Of a DNA stretch of 64,000 nucleotides, positions 25,934-34,868 are shown in pieces. A program made the position numbers and the translations under genes. The notes under the pieces were generated by a model. That model did no database searches. It was not told the origin of the DNA and saw nothing but the letters and a program-made list of their open reading frames with translations. The stretch is taken from positions 1 to 64,000 of the forward strand of contig CABXUL010000006.1 in the NCBI GenBank assembly GCA_902515395.1. The letters run 5' to 3'. The stretch is from an uncultured Bacteroidota bacterium. Its GTDB lineage: Bacteria; Bacteroidota; Bacteroidia; Flavobacteriales; Flavobacteriaceae. Within the stretch, counting starts at the first letter, position 1. Each line of letters starts with the position of its first letter.

Positions 25934-26752
25934 ATGGTAAAAATTAAAAGTCCAGAGGAAATCGAATTGATACGCGAAAGTGCTCAGATTGTCTCCAAAA
26001 CTTTGGGGATGCTTGCTAAAGCGATTCAACCCGGGGTAACCACAATAAAATTGGATAAACTTGCAGAGGAATTTATTCACGACCACGGCGCTAAGCCAGG
26101 TTTTTTAGGTTTGTATGATTTTCCAAATACCCTCTGTGTTAGCCCTAACGAGCAGGTAGTACACGGTATTCCTAATGACTCCCCACTTAAAGAAGGCGAC
26201 ATATTATCAGTAGATTGTGGGGCATTAAAAAATGGATTTTATGGAGATCATGCCTACACTTTTGAGGTTGGTGAGGTTGACCCAGCGGTAAAAAAATTAT
26301 TGGAGGTAACAAAAGCATCATTATATATAGGGATAGCCCAGTTTCGACAAAAAAATAGAGTAGGTGATTTGAGCCATGCAATACAAAGCTATACTGAATC
26401 TTTTGGCTATGGAGTAGTTCGTGAATTAGTCGGACACGGATTGGGGAGGAAAATGCACGAATCACCAGAGATTCCTAATTACGGAAAAAAAGGACATGGA
26501 AAAAAGTTTGTTAATGGAATGGTAATTGCCATTGAACCCATGACCAATAAGGGTACCAAGGATATCAAACAGCTAAAAGATGGATGGACCATCAAAACAG
26601 CAGATGGAAAGCCAAGTGCACATTTTGAACACAATGTTGCCTTAATCAATGGAAAACCTGAACTATTATCTACTTTTGATTATATCTATGAGGCATTGGA
26701 AATTGTCTCCAATGAGGAAAATCCATTCAGAAAAAGTAGTCTCAAGTCATGA
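25934..26752 (+). CDS. map: Type I methionine aminopeptidase
   Basis: A 272-residue metalloenzyme that removes initiator Met. The pita-bread metal ligands are visible: LSVDCGALKNGFYGDHAYTF (two Asp, at D and D/H positions), VRELVGHGLGRKMHE (His), VIAIEPM (Glu) and FEHNVAL (Glu). The N-terminal portion has FPNTLCVSPNEQVVHGIP, the substrate-pocket strand. It follows the lipoprotein gene without a gap and overlaps the next methyltransferase by 4 nt (ATGA), so these three form one operon. Confidence 0.95.
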   Translation: MVKIKSPEEIELIRESAQIVSKTLGMLAKAIQPGVTTIKLDKLAEEFIHDHGAKPGFLGLYDFPNTLCVSPNEQVVHGIPNDSPLKEGDILSVDCGALKNGFYGDHAYTFEVGEVDPAVKKLLEVTKASLYIGIAQFRQKNRVGDLSHAIQSYTESFGYGVVRELVGHGLGRKMHESPEIPNYGKKGHGKKFVNGMVIAIEPMTNKGTKDIKQLKDGWTIKTADGKPSAHFEHNVALINGKPELLSTFDYIYEALEIVSNEENPFRKSSLKS

Positions 26753-27507
26753 GATGGGTATTAAATACTTTTCACCGTCCTTTTTTGATAAGGATCAGCC
26801 TTATCTTCCAACCTCTATTACGTTGGTACTTTAGCGGGAGTAAATTTGAAGACCCAATAGATGGATCAAAGTATAGAAAATTTTTACCTTATGGCTACGG
26901 TGAAGAATTGCGTCAAAACGCCCTTTGCCCTGGCACTCTTTCACTGGAAAGGCACCGACTGCTATGGCTCTATTTGAGTAAAGAAACCAATTTTCTTAAC
27001 CAGCCTCTTAAGGTTTTACACCTAGCTCCAGAGCAGGTTTTTTACCGTCTTTTTAAAAAATTTGATCATTGGGATTATACAACTACTGACTTATATTCTC
27101 CATTGGCTGAAGTAAAAGCGGATATTTGTAAGCTACCATTTGAGAGCAACATATATGACCTTGTTTTCTGTAATCATGTCTTAGAGCATGTCCCAGAGGA
27201 TCAAAAAGCTATGTCAGAATTACATCGCGTACTAAAAAAAGGAGGAACACTAATTGCTCAAGTCCCCATCAAAGAAGATAGGCTAAAAACTTTTGAGAAT
27301 TGGAGTATAACATCAACAGATGAACGCGCTAAAGTCTTTGGTCAATACGACCATGTTAGAATTTATGGTCAAGATTATTATTCTAGGTTGGAAAAAGTTG
27401 GTTTTAAGACCAAAGCATTTGACTTGATTTCAAAACTTAAACCAGCGGAAATAATATATTTTGGTCTTAAAAAAGAAAAAATACCAGTAGCAGTAAAAAA
27501 TCATTAA
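26749..27507 (+). CDS. Class I SAM-dependent methyltransferase
   Basis: A 252-residue protein with a Methyltransf_11-type core at about residues 85-200: LKVLHLAPEQVFYRLFKKFD, then DYTTTDLYSPLAEVKADICK, LPFESNIYDLVFCNHVLEHV and LKKGGTLIAQVPI. The glycine-rich motif I is replaced by HLAPEQ, as in a group of methyltransferases common in Bacteroidota. The N-terminus is basic and hydrophobic. The substrate is unknown. The start overlaps the map stop and the end overlaps apbE, which is convergent, by 4 nt. Confidence 0.82.
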   Translation: MRWVLNTFHRPFLIRISLIFQPLLRWYFSGSKFEDPIDGSKYRKFLPYGYGEELRQNALCPGTLSLERHRLLWLYLSKETNFLNQPLKVLHLAPEQVFYRLFKKFDHWDYTTTDLYSPLAEVKADICKLPFESNIYDLVFCNHVLEHVPEDQKAMSELHRVLKKGGTLIAQVPIKEDRLKTFENWSITSTDERAKVFGQYDHVRIYGQDYYSRLEKVGFKTKAFDLISKLKPAEIIYFGLKKEKIPVAVKNH

Positions 27508-28523
27508 AAACCTTCAGAGGAAATTATTTTATTTTTTTCATTCTCGTTAACTATCCAAAGTGCTTCTAGTTCAGGGTCATTATCGATCAATTGTTTTCCC
27601 ATTTTAAAAGGCATAACCATAAGTGCTGTCGCCCAGGCATCTGCTGTCATACAGTCAGGTGCTTTAACTGAAGTACTCAGGATTTTTGAAGCAGTGCATA
27701 ATCCAGTAATGGGATTAATAGAGTGAACATAGCGCTCACCAGTATTGGGGTCAATACGGAATTTTCTATAATTTCCAGAACTGGCCAATGCCTGATTTTT
27801 TAAATATAAGGTTTGAATAAATTTCCTTTGGGACCCTTGTAAAGGGTCATCAATTGCGATTTTCCAGGGTTGATTTGTTTTAGGACTTTTTCCATAGGCT
27901 AAGATCTCCCCACCAATCTCCACCATATAATTTGAGTGCCCTAATTCTGACAAATAACGACCAATTATATCAACTACATAACCTTTTGCCAATGCATTAA
28001 AGTCGACATAAATGTCTGGGTGTTGCTTTTCAATTGTCCCGTTAGGTAAAAGTCTTATTTTTTCCCAACCAGTAAGTAACAACAAGCTATCTAATTGATA
28101 TCGATTTACTATACTTAAGGATTGCCCAGGACCAAAACCATATGCATTGACCAATGAACCCACGGTGGGGTCAAAATAACCAGATGTAGCTTTCCATAAA
28201 GCTGTAGCCTTTTTAAAAACCTTTCTAAAATGGTTATCTACAATTAGAAGAGTATCTCCTCTATTTATTTTAGAAATATCCGAATTAGGAAGGTAAGTAG
28301 AAAGAGATTTATTAAGGAGATATAATAGTGAATCTATTCCCTTTTGGACTTGTCTTTCAGGGATTTGAGAGGTGTATTTGATACTGTAAGTTGTCCCTAA
28401 GGCTAAGCCATCTAGTTTTTTTTCTGTGCTGGACGTTTCTTTGCAAGAAAGGATCAATAAAATGATCCACCATATACTACTCGATAATTTGAAGTCCGTC
28501 AAAATTAACTGCATATTTATCAC
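27504..28523 (-). CDS. apbE: FAD:protein FMN transferase (ApbE)
   Basis: A 339-residue flavin transferase that links FMN to Thr residues of NqrB and NqrC through a phosphoester. A hydrophobic stretch ending in LILSCKE is a probable lipobox, so it is likely a periplasm-facing lipoprotein. ApbE features: LDGLALGTTYSIKY, ATSGYFDPTVGSLVNAYGFG, FNALAKGYVVDIIG, YMVEIGGEILAYG, and TADAWATALMVM with the Mg-binding Asp. It is the last gene of the nqr operon. The start lies 47 nt inside the preceding gene; no shorter in-frame start would keep the signal sequence, so the overlap seems real. Confidence 0.94.
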   Translation of the reverse strand: MINMQLILTDFKLSSSIWWIILLILSCKETSSTEKKLDGLALGTTYSIKYTSQIPERQVQKGIDSLLYLLNKSLSTYLPNSDISKINRGDTLLIVDNHFRKVFKKATALWKATSGYFDPTVGSLVNAYGFGPGQSLSIVNRYQLDSLLLLTGWEKIRLLPNGTIEKQHPDIYVDFNALAKGYVVDIIGRYLSELGHSNYMVEIGGEILAYGKSPKTNQPWKIAIDDPLQGSQRKFIQTLYLKNQALASSGNYRKFRIDPNTGERYVHSINPITGLCTASKILSTSVKAPDCMTADAWATALMVMPFKMGKQLIDNDPELEALWIVNENEKNKIISSEGF

Positions 28524-28830
28524 TGTGGGTTAATGGTAAATCATAGTCCTTTGCATTAGCAAAACCGACACCTGCAAAGTATGTAGTTGCTTTATATTTT
28601 ATCCCGTGATCCTTTACTTCCTGAACTAGCTTAAAATTAAAATTTTTTGGGTTTTCAGGATATAAAGACCCACGAACAACAATAAAATGCAGCTTTTGGT
28701 TTTTAATACAAATAAATTGGGGATCTTTTTTGGGCTTAGAGTTTACTGCAAGAAACTCAAAGCCCTCCCTGGTTAGGAAATCACCAACTTCTTTCATTGC
28801 CAATTTATGAATATCTTCCGGGTGGAGCAT
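28477..28830 (-). CDS. Small conserved protein between nqrF and apbE
   Basis: A 117-residue soluble protein starting at the ATG 28828-28830, 1 nt after the nqrF stop (the frame is open further, but inside nqrF). It has an N-terminal helix (DIHKLAMKEVGDFLTREGFE), then alternating strands (PQFICIKNQKLHFIVVRG, IKYKATTYFAGVGFANAKD). There are no cysteines for iron-sulfur clusters and no membrane helix. Similar small proteins sit between nqrF and apbE in other flavobacteria and are sometimes labelled as part of NQR without evidence. Its position, locked between the two coding regions, argues for a role in NQR assembly or flavinylation; this is inference. Confidence 0.75.
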   Translation of the reverse strand: MLHPEDIHKLAMKEVGDFLTREGFEFLAVNSKPKKDPQFICIKNQKLHFIVVRGSLYPENPKNFNFKLVQEVKDHGIKYKATTYFAGVGFANAKDYDLPLTHSDKYAVNFDGLQIIE

Positions 28831-28831
28831 T

Positions 28832-30127
28832 TTATCCTCCGAAATCGTCAAAGCGAATATTCTCGGGTGGAATCCCAAAGTCGTCAGCCATCTTCTCTAT
28901 CGCTTGGTTCATTAGTGGAGGCCCACAAAAATAAACTTCAATGTCCTCAGGAGCCTCGTGATAATTAAGATAATTATCAATCACACACTGGTGAACAAAA
29001 CCTTTAAATCCGTCGCCTTCACCATCTAGACCATCTTTGACTTTCCAGTTGTCTTCATCCATAGGTTCGGAGAGTGCTACATAAAACTTAAAGTTTTTGA
29101 AATCTTTTTCTAATGCCCTAAAGTGATCTAGATAAAACAATTCTCTTTTAGATCGACCTCCATACCAAAAGGTAACCTTTCTTCCTGTTTTAAGTGTTCT
29201 GAATAATTCATAAAGGTGAGAACGCATGGGGGCCATTCCCGCTCCACCACCAACATATAGCATTTCAGCTTCGGAGTGATTAATAAAGAATTCTCCATAA
29301 GGACCAGAAATAGTTACCTTATCTCCTGCTTTTTTTGAAAAAATATAGGAAGAAGCGATTCCTGGATTGACATCCATCCAGTCATTTTTATTTCTATCCC
29401 ATGGAGGTGAGGCAATTCTTACGTTTAGCATGATCTCTCGTCCTTCAGCAGGGAAAGAGGCCATTGAATACGCTCTTTCAACTGATTCTGGGTTTTTCAT
29501 TACCAACGACCATAGGTTAAATTTGTCCCACTCCAATTTGAACTTATCTGGTTCACCAGGGTGCTCTTCAGGGTGAGCGCTGATATCTATTTCACTGTAT
29601 TTAACTTCACACTTCGGAATTTCAATCTGAATATAACCACCTGCCTCATAATCCATCGCTTCTGGAATCTCAACAACAAACTCCTTGATAAAGGAAGCAA
29701 CATTCCAGTTTCTTACAACTGTCGCTTCCCATTTTTTGATACCAAAAACCTCCTCTGGTACCTGAATGACCATATTTTGCTTCACTTTTACCTGACACCC
29801 TAAACGCCATCCTTCAGCAATTTCTTTTCTGGTAAAATGAGGTTCTTCAGTCGGTAAAATTTCACCGCCACCATCTAATACTTGGCACTTACATTGAATA
29901 CATGTTCCGCCTCCCCCACAAGCAGAGGGTAAAAATATTTTATTGTTCCCTAAGGTTGTTAGTAGTGTACTTCCAGAAGAAACCTCTACATCATTTTCTC
30001 CATTAATCATCAAACTCACTGGCCCTGAAGGCAACAATTTAGCCTTAGCACCTAAAAGCATACCCACTAACAAGAAAGTAACCGCTAAAAAAACAATAAT
30101 GCTCGCTACAACTACAGAATAATCCAT
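28832..30127 (-). CDS. nqrF: Na+-translocating NADH:quinone reductase subunit F
   Basis: A 431-residue subunit that takes electrons from NADH. One N-terminal membrane helix (residues 4-26) precedes a plant-type 2Fe-2S ferredoxin domain with ligands Cys70, Cys76, Cys79 and Cys111 (ACGGGGTCIQC). A ferredoxin reductase module follows, with the FAD motif RAYSMAS (here ERAYSMASFP), GPYGEFFI, and the NADH site MLYVGGGAGMAPMRSHL and VYFCGPPLMNQ. It follows nqrE by 12 nt. Slightly longer than Vibrio NqrF because of an insertion between the FAD-binding strands, as usual in Bacteroidota. Confidence 0.97.
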   Translation of the reverse strand: MDYSVVVASIIVFLAVTFLLVGMLLGAKAKLLPSGPVSLMINGENDVEVSSGSTLLTTLGNNKIFLPSACGGGGTCIQCKCQVLDGGGEILPTEEPHFTRKEIAEGWRLGCQVKVKQNMVIQVPEEVFGIKKWEATVVRNWNVASFIKEFVVEIPEAMDYEAGGYIQIEIPKCEVKYSEIDISAHPEEHPGEPDKFKLEWDKFNLWSLVMKNPESVERAYSMASFPAEGREIMLNVRIASPPWDRNKNDWMDVNPGIASSYIFSKKAGDKVTISGPYGEFFINHSEAEMLYVGGGAGMAPMRSHLYELFRTLKTGRKVTFWYGGRSKRELFYLDHFRALEKDFKNFKFYVALSEPMDEDNWKVKDGLDGEGDGFKGFVHQCVIDNYLNYHEAPEDIEVYFCGPPLMNQAIEKMADDFGIPPENIRFDDFGG

Positions 30128-30139
30128 CTATTAATATAT

Positions 30140-30757
30140 TTACAATTTAATACCCATAAAACTCATAAAACCCAATGCCATCAAACCCGTTATAATAAAA
30201 GTGATACCCAAACCTCTTAGAGGTGCTGGAACATTTGAATAAATTATCTTTTCTCTTATTGCTGCTATCGCTAAAATTGCCAACAACCAACCTACTCCAG
30301 ATCCCAATCCATATATTGCAGATTCTGCAAGGCCAGAAAAATCTTTTTGTTGCATGAACAGAGACCCTCCAAGAATTGCACAGTTTACTGCAATCAAGGG
30401 CAAGAAAATTCCAAGGGCGCCATATAGAGCAGGAGCAAATCTTTCTACAATCATCTCAACTAACTGAACCATTGAGGCAATAACTGCAATGAACATTATG
30501 AAACTCAAAAAGCTCAAGTCAATTTCGGTGTAAGAGGGATCCAGCCACTGCAGTGCTCCAGGCCGTAACAGGTATGTGTCAAGTAAAAAGTTAATCGGAA
30601 CCGTAATAGCCAATACAAAAATAACAGCAAAACCCAGACCAACAGCTGTTTTAACAGTTTTAGATACTGCTAAATATGAACACATACCCAAGAAATAGGC
30701 AAAGATCATATTCTCGATAAAAATACTTTTGACAAATAGGTTTAAATAGTTCTCCAC
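30140..30757 (-). CDS. nqrE: Na+-translocating NADH:quinone reductase subunit E
   Basis: A 205-residue integral membrane subunit with six predicted helices, starting [20 protein letters not shown]. Homologous to RnfA. The helices 1 and 4 half-repeats carry conserved Cys that hold an iron centre between NqrD and Nqr[14 protein letters not shown] and [11 protein letters not shown] are visible here. It participates in Na+ passage. It is separated from nqrD by 3 nt and nqrF by 12 nt. Confidence 0.97.
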   Translation of the reverse strand: MENYLNLFVKSIFIENMIFAYFLGMCSYLAVSKTVKTAVGLGFAVIFVLAITVPINFLLDTYLLRPGALQWLDPSYTEIDLSFLSFIMFIAVIASMVQLVEMIVERFAPALYGALGIFLPLIAVNCAILGGSLFMQQKDFSGLAESAIYGLGSGVGWLLAILAIAAIREKIIYSNVPAPLRGLGITFIITGLMALGFMSFMGIKL

Positions 30758-30760
30758 AAT

Positions 30761-31453
30761 CTAATTTTTTTCAATTAGTTTTCTATTACGAGCCCGCTGA
30801 ATCCAGATAAATATCCCTACAGTGATTAATGCCATTGGAGACAAAAGCATTAATCCATTATTTTCATATCCCATTTCGTAAAATGATTCGGGAATAATTT
30901 GAAATCCAAAAAGTTTACCTGAACCGAAGAGCTCCCTAAAAAAGGCAACTACAATGAGAATGAATCCATATCCTGCGGCATTTCCTATTCCATCCAAGAA
31001 GGATTTCCAAACGCCATTACCCAGAGCAAATGCCTCTAATCGTCCCATAACAATACAATTGGTAATAATTAAACCAATAAAAATGGATAATTGCTTGCTT
31101 ACATCATACGCATATGCCCTAAGAATCTGATCGACTAGAATTACCATCGAAGCAACAACGACCAACTGAACGATTATTCTAATACGGTTGGGAATCAAAT
31201 TTCTCAGAAGGGAGATGATCACGTTGCTTGCTCCCATTACAGCTACTACAGATAAACTCATAACCAATGCTGGTTTTAGCTGAACTGTAATTGCCAAAGC
31301 TGAACAGATACCAAGTACCTGAACTGTAATGGGATTGTTGTCATCCAAAGGGTCGGTTAGTAGAACCCTGTTTTTCTTCGAAAACAGTGGTTCTGACTCT
31401 TTATTTAAAAAAAATAAAGTGGGTTTCTTGGAGTTAGTTTTTTTATCTGCCAT
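30761..31453 (-). CDS. nqrD: Na+-translocating NADH:quinone reductase subunit D
   Basis: A 230-residue membrane subunit homologous to RnfE, with six helices after a ~35-residue hydrophilic N-terminus. The paired Cys segments that form the intramembrane iron site with NqrE are VLGICSALAIT and IITNCIVMGRLEAFALGN. The C-terminus has GLMLLSPMALITVGIFIWI. The extra N-terminal lysine-rich tail (ADKKTNSKKPTLFF) is longer than in Vibrio. It lies 7 nt from nqrC. Confidence 0.97.
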   Translation of the reverse strand: MADKKTNSKKPTLFFLNKESEPLFSKKNRVLLTDPLDDNNPITVQVLGICSALAITVQLKPALVMSLSVVAVMGASNVIISLLRNLIPNRIRIIVQLVVVASMVILVDQILRAYAYDVSKQLSIFIGLIITNCIVMGRLEAFALGNGVWKSFLDGIGNAAGYGFILIVVAFFRELFGSGKLFGFQIIPESFYEMGYENNGLMLLSPMALITVGIFIWIQRARNRKLIEKN

Positions 31454-31460
31454 AGTATTT

Positions 31461-32192
31461 TTAATTTATAGTGGCGACTAGGTTTTTTTCTTTTTCAAAA
31501 TAAGGCAAGTAATGATTTAAGCGTTCTATAATCATATCAGTCACACCATCTCCAGTAATTGTAGCCCCTGAGATCGCATCTACCTCATGGTCATTTTTAT
31601 CAATGTCCTTTGGGTCATTATTCGTCTTGGAAACATTAATTCCGACTAATTTCCCAGAGGTGTCAAAAACTTTTTCTTCCTTAAATCGATTCATAAACCA
31701 CTGTTGAGTAATCTCTGCACCTAATCCAGCTGTTTCAGCTTTGTGATCAAAAACTGCTCCTTGGATTGTATTGATGTCTGACTTAAGGGCTATATAGCCC
31801 CAGATAGCATCCCATAATCCTGAACCACGTAATGGAATGATGTAATAATTGATATTTTCAACTACCGCTTTATAAAGTGGGAAACGCTGCTGGTTTGCAG
31901 GTTTTTTTATTTCACTGTTCAATTTAATTTGAAAGGCATCAACTGTTTTGTCAATATTCCCTAAGTAATCAAGTGCTAAAGTCCCTTTGATATAATTTTT
32001 ATAAAGTTGTTCAGCTTTTTCTCTATCGGTTTGAATTCCAATTGTAGAGAGTATGTTTTGCATTTTTTCTTTACGCACATTATCTGCTTGAAGAGATTTC
32101 AGAGAACTGGCGGTAAAAGCCAAAGTAGAGGCGACAACCAGTACCATTATGGTGGCAAAAATAAAAGTATATGAGTTACTATCTCTATTCAT
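31461..32192 (-). CDS. nqrC: Na+-translocating NADH:quinone reductase subunit C
   Basis: A 243-residue subunit with one N-terminal helix (residues 8-30) and a periplasmic FMN-binding domain. The flavinylation site is DAISGATITGDGV with SGAT at residues 209-212, so Thr212 should carry FMN attached by ApbE. LRGSGLWDAIWGYIAL and AETAGLGAEITQQWF are also typical. I use the ATG at 32192, 2 nt after the nqrB stop; the frame extends ten codons into nqrB. Confidence 0.96.
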   Translation of the reverse strand: MNRDSNSYTFIFATIMVLVVASTLAFTASSLKSLQADNVRKEKMQNILSTIGIQTDREKAEQLYKNYIKGTLALDYLGNIDKTVDAFQIKLNSEIKKPANQQRFPLYKAVVENINYYIIPLRGSGLWDAIWGYIALKSDINTIQGAVFDHKAETAGLGAEITQQWFMNRFKEEKVFDTSGKLVGINVSKTNNDPKDIDKNDHEVDAISGATITGDGVTDMIIERLNHYLPYFEKEKNLVATIN

Positions 32193-32194
32193 GA

Positions 32195-33349
32195 TTAAAC
32201 TGTTTTTAGGGCAGCAGCCCATCTTTTTTTACGCTTAGAAATATTCCCTTGGATTACATAGTGGTCAATGGTAGGTGCAAATACATTCATAAGTAATATG
32301 GCTAACATAACACCTTCTGGGTAAGCAGGATTGAATACCCTTATCAAAATACAAAAAACCCCGATAAGAAAACCATAAATCCATTTTCCTTTATTAGTTT
32401 GGGCACCGGACACAGGATCAGTTGCCATAAAAACAAGACCAAATGCAAATCCTCCAACCACCAAGTGATTAATCCAAGAGAAGCTCATTAAGGCATTAGC
32501 TCCCCATAGATTGAATAAAAGTCCAACAACAGCAGCACCAAAAATTCCACCCAGCATAATTCTCCAACTTCCCACACCTGTGGCTATTAGTATTAACGCG
32601 CCTATCAAAACAAAAAATGCAGACGTCTCGGCAATAGATCCAGGGATTGATCCTTGAAACATTTCAAAGAAACTGTAATTTATGTTCCCCCCTGCAGCGA
32701 GAGTTCCCAAAATAGTTTCACCTGAAATACCATCCATACTGGAGGCCTCTGAAACCCAAACTTTATTCCCTGACATATATGTTGGATAAGCAAAAAAGGC
32801 AAAAGCCCTTGCCGTTAACGCAGGATTTAAGATATTCATCCCCGTTCCCCCAAAAGCTTCTTTTGCAATTAATACAGCAAAGGCAACAGAAATTGCAACC
32901 ATCCACAAGGGAATATCAACAGGCATAATCATTGGAATCAAAAGTCCTGTGACAAGGTAACCCTCATTCACTTCGTGTCCACGGTAAACGGCGAAAATGA
33001 ATTCAATCGTTAAACCCACTACATAAGAAACAACAATCATTGGAAATATTTTCCACGAACCGTGAATAAAGGCATCTACAAAAGTAAATGTCTCTCCAGT
33101 CTGAGAATAATATTGGTAACCGGTGTTATAAATTCCATAAATTAATGCAGGAATTAAAGCAATAATGACAGTCACCATTGTTCTTTTTAAATCCACTGCA
33201 TCACGGATGTGTGCACCAGTTTTGGTGGTGTGATTGGGAACAAATAAAAAAGTATCAAAAGCGTTAATTGCTGGAGCGTACTTTTCCCATTTTTGACCTT
33301 TCCCAAAAGGTCTTTTTAAATCGTCTAACTTTTTTCTCAAAAAATTCAT
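32195..33349 (-). CDS. nqrB: Na+-translocating NADH:quinone reductase subunit B
   Basis: A 384-residue multi-helix subunit holding riboflavin and a covalent FMN and forming the main Na+ path. Family landmarks are GAHIRDAVDLKRTM, GHEVNEGYLVTGLLIPMIMP, GGTGMNILNPALTARAFAFF and PAYPEGVMLAILLMN. The expected FMN-threonine motif, usually (S/T)GAT, reads DGISGETILG, with Thr212 preserved but Ala replaced by Glu211 (GAA codon at 32717-32719). ApbE may accept this, since the consensus outside the Asp and Thr is loose. The start overlaps nqrA by 4 nt. Confidence 0.96.
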   Translation of the reverse strand: MNFLRKKLDDLKRPFGKGQKWEKYAPAINAFDTFLFVPNHTTKTGAHIRDAVDLKRTMVTVIIALIPALIYGIYNTGYQYYSQTGETFTFVDAFIHGSWKIFPMIVVSYVVGLTIEFIFAVYRGHEVNEGYLVTGLLIPMIMPVDIPLWMVAISVAFAVLIAKEAFGGTGMNILNPALTARAFAFFAYPTYMSGNKVWVSEASSMDGISGETILGTLAAGGNINYSFFEMFQGSIPGSIAETSAFFVLIGALILIATGVGSWRIMLGGIFGAAVVGLLFNLWGANALMSFSWINHLVVGGFAFGLVFMATDPVSGAQTNKGKWIYGFLIGVFCILIRVFNPAYPEGVMLAILLMNVFAPTIDHYVIQGNISKRKKRWAAALKTV

Positions 33350-34698
33350 CCTACCTCTTTTATCATTAATTCAATTCCACTTCTGATGATTTCTTGTGCC
33401 TCAATTTTAGATGTACTTGCATAATCAATCAGTCCAAAGTCCTCAGGAATTACCTCATATATTCCGAGTGCTTCCATTTTTTCAATATCTTCTGCCATGC
33501 ATGCCTTTAGCAATTGCATTGGGTATATATCCATAGGAAAAACCTTCTCCATTTCTCCTGTTACAACAAATGCTCTTTCTTCACCATTCATATTCGTATC
33601 AACCTCATACCCTTTTTTTCCAAATAACCAGGAAAGTGATGTTTTAGAAAGACTGGGAATTTTATTATCCATAAATGGCAACCAACCAAACATTCGGTAG
33701 TGATTACCCTCAGGAATGATAGTCAAAAGATTATTGTAAAAATCAATATATCCAAGTTCTGATTCACTCATACCCGAGAGCACATCACCGTTGATGTATC
33801 GATTTTGAGAAGAATCGTCAACTCCTGTCAAACTGATTAAAGATGAGATTTTAGCTCCAATTTGGGTTTTAATATATTGGGGTCGAACCACAGAACTTCC
33901 AGCAACTGCGATTGTTCGCTGTGCGCTATATTCTCCAGAGAAAAATAATTTTCCAATATTGGCAACGTCTTCTGGACGAACCTCCCAAACCTTTTCACCC
34001 ATATTTATAGGAAGATGCTTTTGCATCTGAACACTAACATTTCCAGCAGGATGGGGTCCATTTACAAGAAGAATATTAACTCCTTTTATTTTTTCTAGAA
34101 AACCTGAAAAAGAAGCGTCCATACTTAAATTTATTGGCTCCTTAACCAAGGTGTTTAAAACATCAATACCTAATTGAAAACTATCTTTGTCATTTTTCAG
34201 TAAAAACTCAAAGTCAACTCCCAGAGGGGCAGTACAACAAGACGACACATATATGGATTTAGGTATTATATCTGGATCAGCTAATATTCCATAAGGACGT
34301 TGCTTTATAAATGGCCAGGCTCCACTATTAAGTAAAATCTCAACGATAGTTGATCTATCCAATTTGCTTAGTATCTTAATATCATGTTTAATAACAGAAT
34401 CGTTTTTATTTTCTATAATAACATGTAAAATTTTACGCTTTGATCCTCTTAATATTTCTTTGACAATTCCTGACACAGGAGAAACAAAAAGAATTCTAGG
34501 GTCGTGCTTGGCATGAAAAATTGGAGCACCTTTTGCTACTAAGTCACCTTCCTTAACCAATAAACGTGGAACTGTAGCAAAAAAATTATCGGGTTTTAAA
34601 GCGAATGTTTTTGATGGTTTAGCCTCGGTTAAAAATTTTTCAGCTTCACCTCTCAAATTTATATTTGCACCTCTTTTGATGCTGATGCCATTAGACAT
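33346..34698 (-). CDS. nqrA: Na+-translocating NADH:quinone reductase subunit A
   Basis: A 450-residue soluble subunit, the first gene of the operon. Features: SNGISIKRGANINLRGEAEK at the N-terminus, LLVKEGDLVAKGAPIFHAKH (biotinyl-lipoyl-like hammerhead), ILADPDIIPKSIYVSSCCTA, GPHPAGNVSVQMQKHLPI and VIPEDFGLIDYAS. NqrA resembles the RnfC core and takes part in quinone binding with NqrB. A TAnnTTTG promoter lies 25-32 nt upstream, so the cluster nqrA to apbE is likely one transcript. Confidence 0.97.
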   Translation of the reverse strand: MSNGISIKRGANINLRGEAEKFLTEAKPSKTFALKPDNFFATVPRLLVKEGDLVAKGAPIFHAKHDPRILFVSPVSGIVKEILRGSKRKILHVIIENKNDSVIKHDIKILSKLDRSTIVEILLNSGAWPFIKQRPYGILADPDIIPKSIYVSSCCTAPLGVDFEFLLKNDKDSFQLGIDVLNTLVKEPINLSMDASFSGFLEKIKGVNILLVNGPHPAGNVSVQMQKHLPINMGEKVWEVRPEDVANIGKLFFSGEYSAQRTIAVAGSSVVRPQYIKTQIGAKISSLISLTGVDDSSQNRYINGDVLSGMSESELGYIDFYNNLLTIIPEGNHYRMFGWLPFMDNKIPSLSKTSLSWLFGKKGYEVDTNMNGEERAFVVTGEMEKVFPMDIYPMQLLKACMAEDIEKMEALGIYEVIPEDFGLIDYASTSKIEAQEIIRSGIELMIKEVG

Positions 34699-34722
34699 AA
34701 ATGAAGTTTCTAAAATACATTA

Positions 34723-34752
34723 CAAATTTACTATAAAAGCCTCACCTCTAAA
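34723..34752 (-). promoter_or_regulatory. Promoter of the nqrABCDEF-apbE operon
   Basis: TAAATTTG (34723-34730, minus strand) matches the -7 box and a TTTA at 34749-34752, 18 nt upstream, is close to the TTTG -33 box. Transcription would start near 34718, giving a ~20-nt leader. Confidence 0.5.
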
Positions 34753-34868
34753 AGTGAATAAATAGCAAAATTATATAATTTATATTTATTCTAAATAGTC
34801 GTTTAACTTTTAAATCTATTGAGATTGTATTAAATACTAAAATGCTTTTAAATTCATAACTTTACAAT

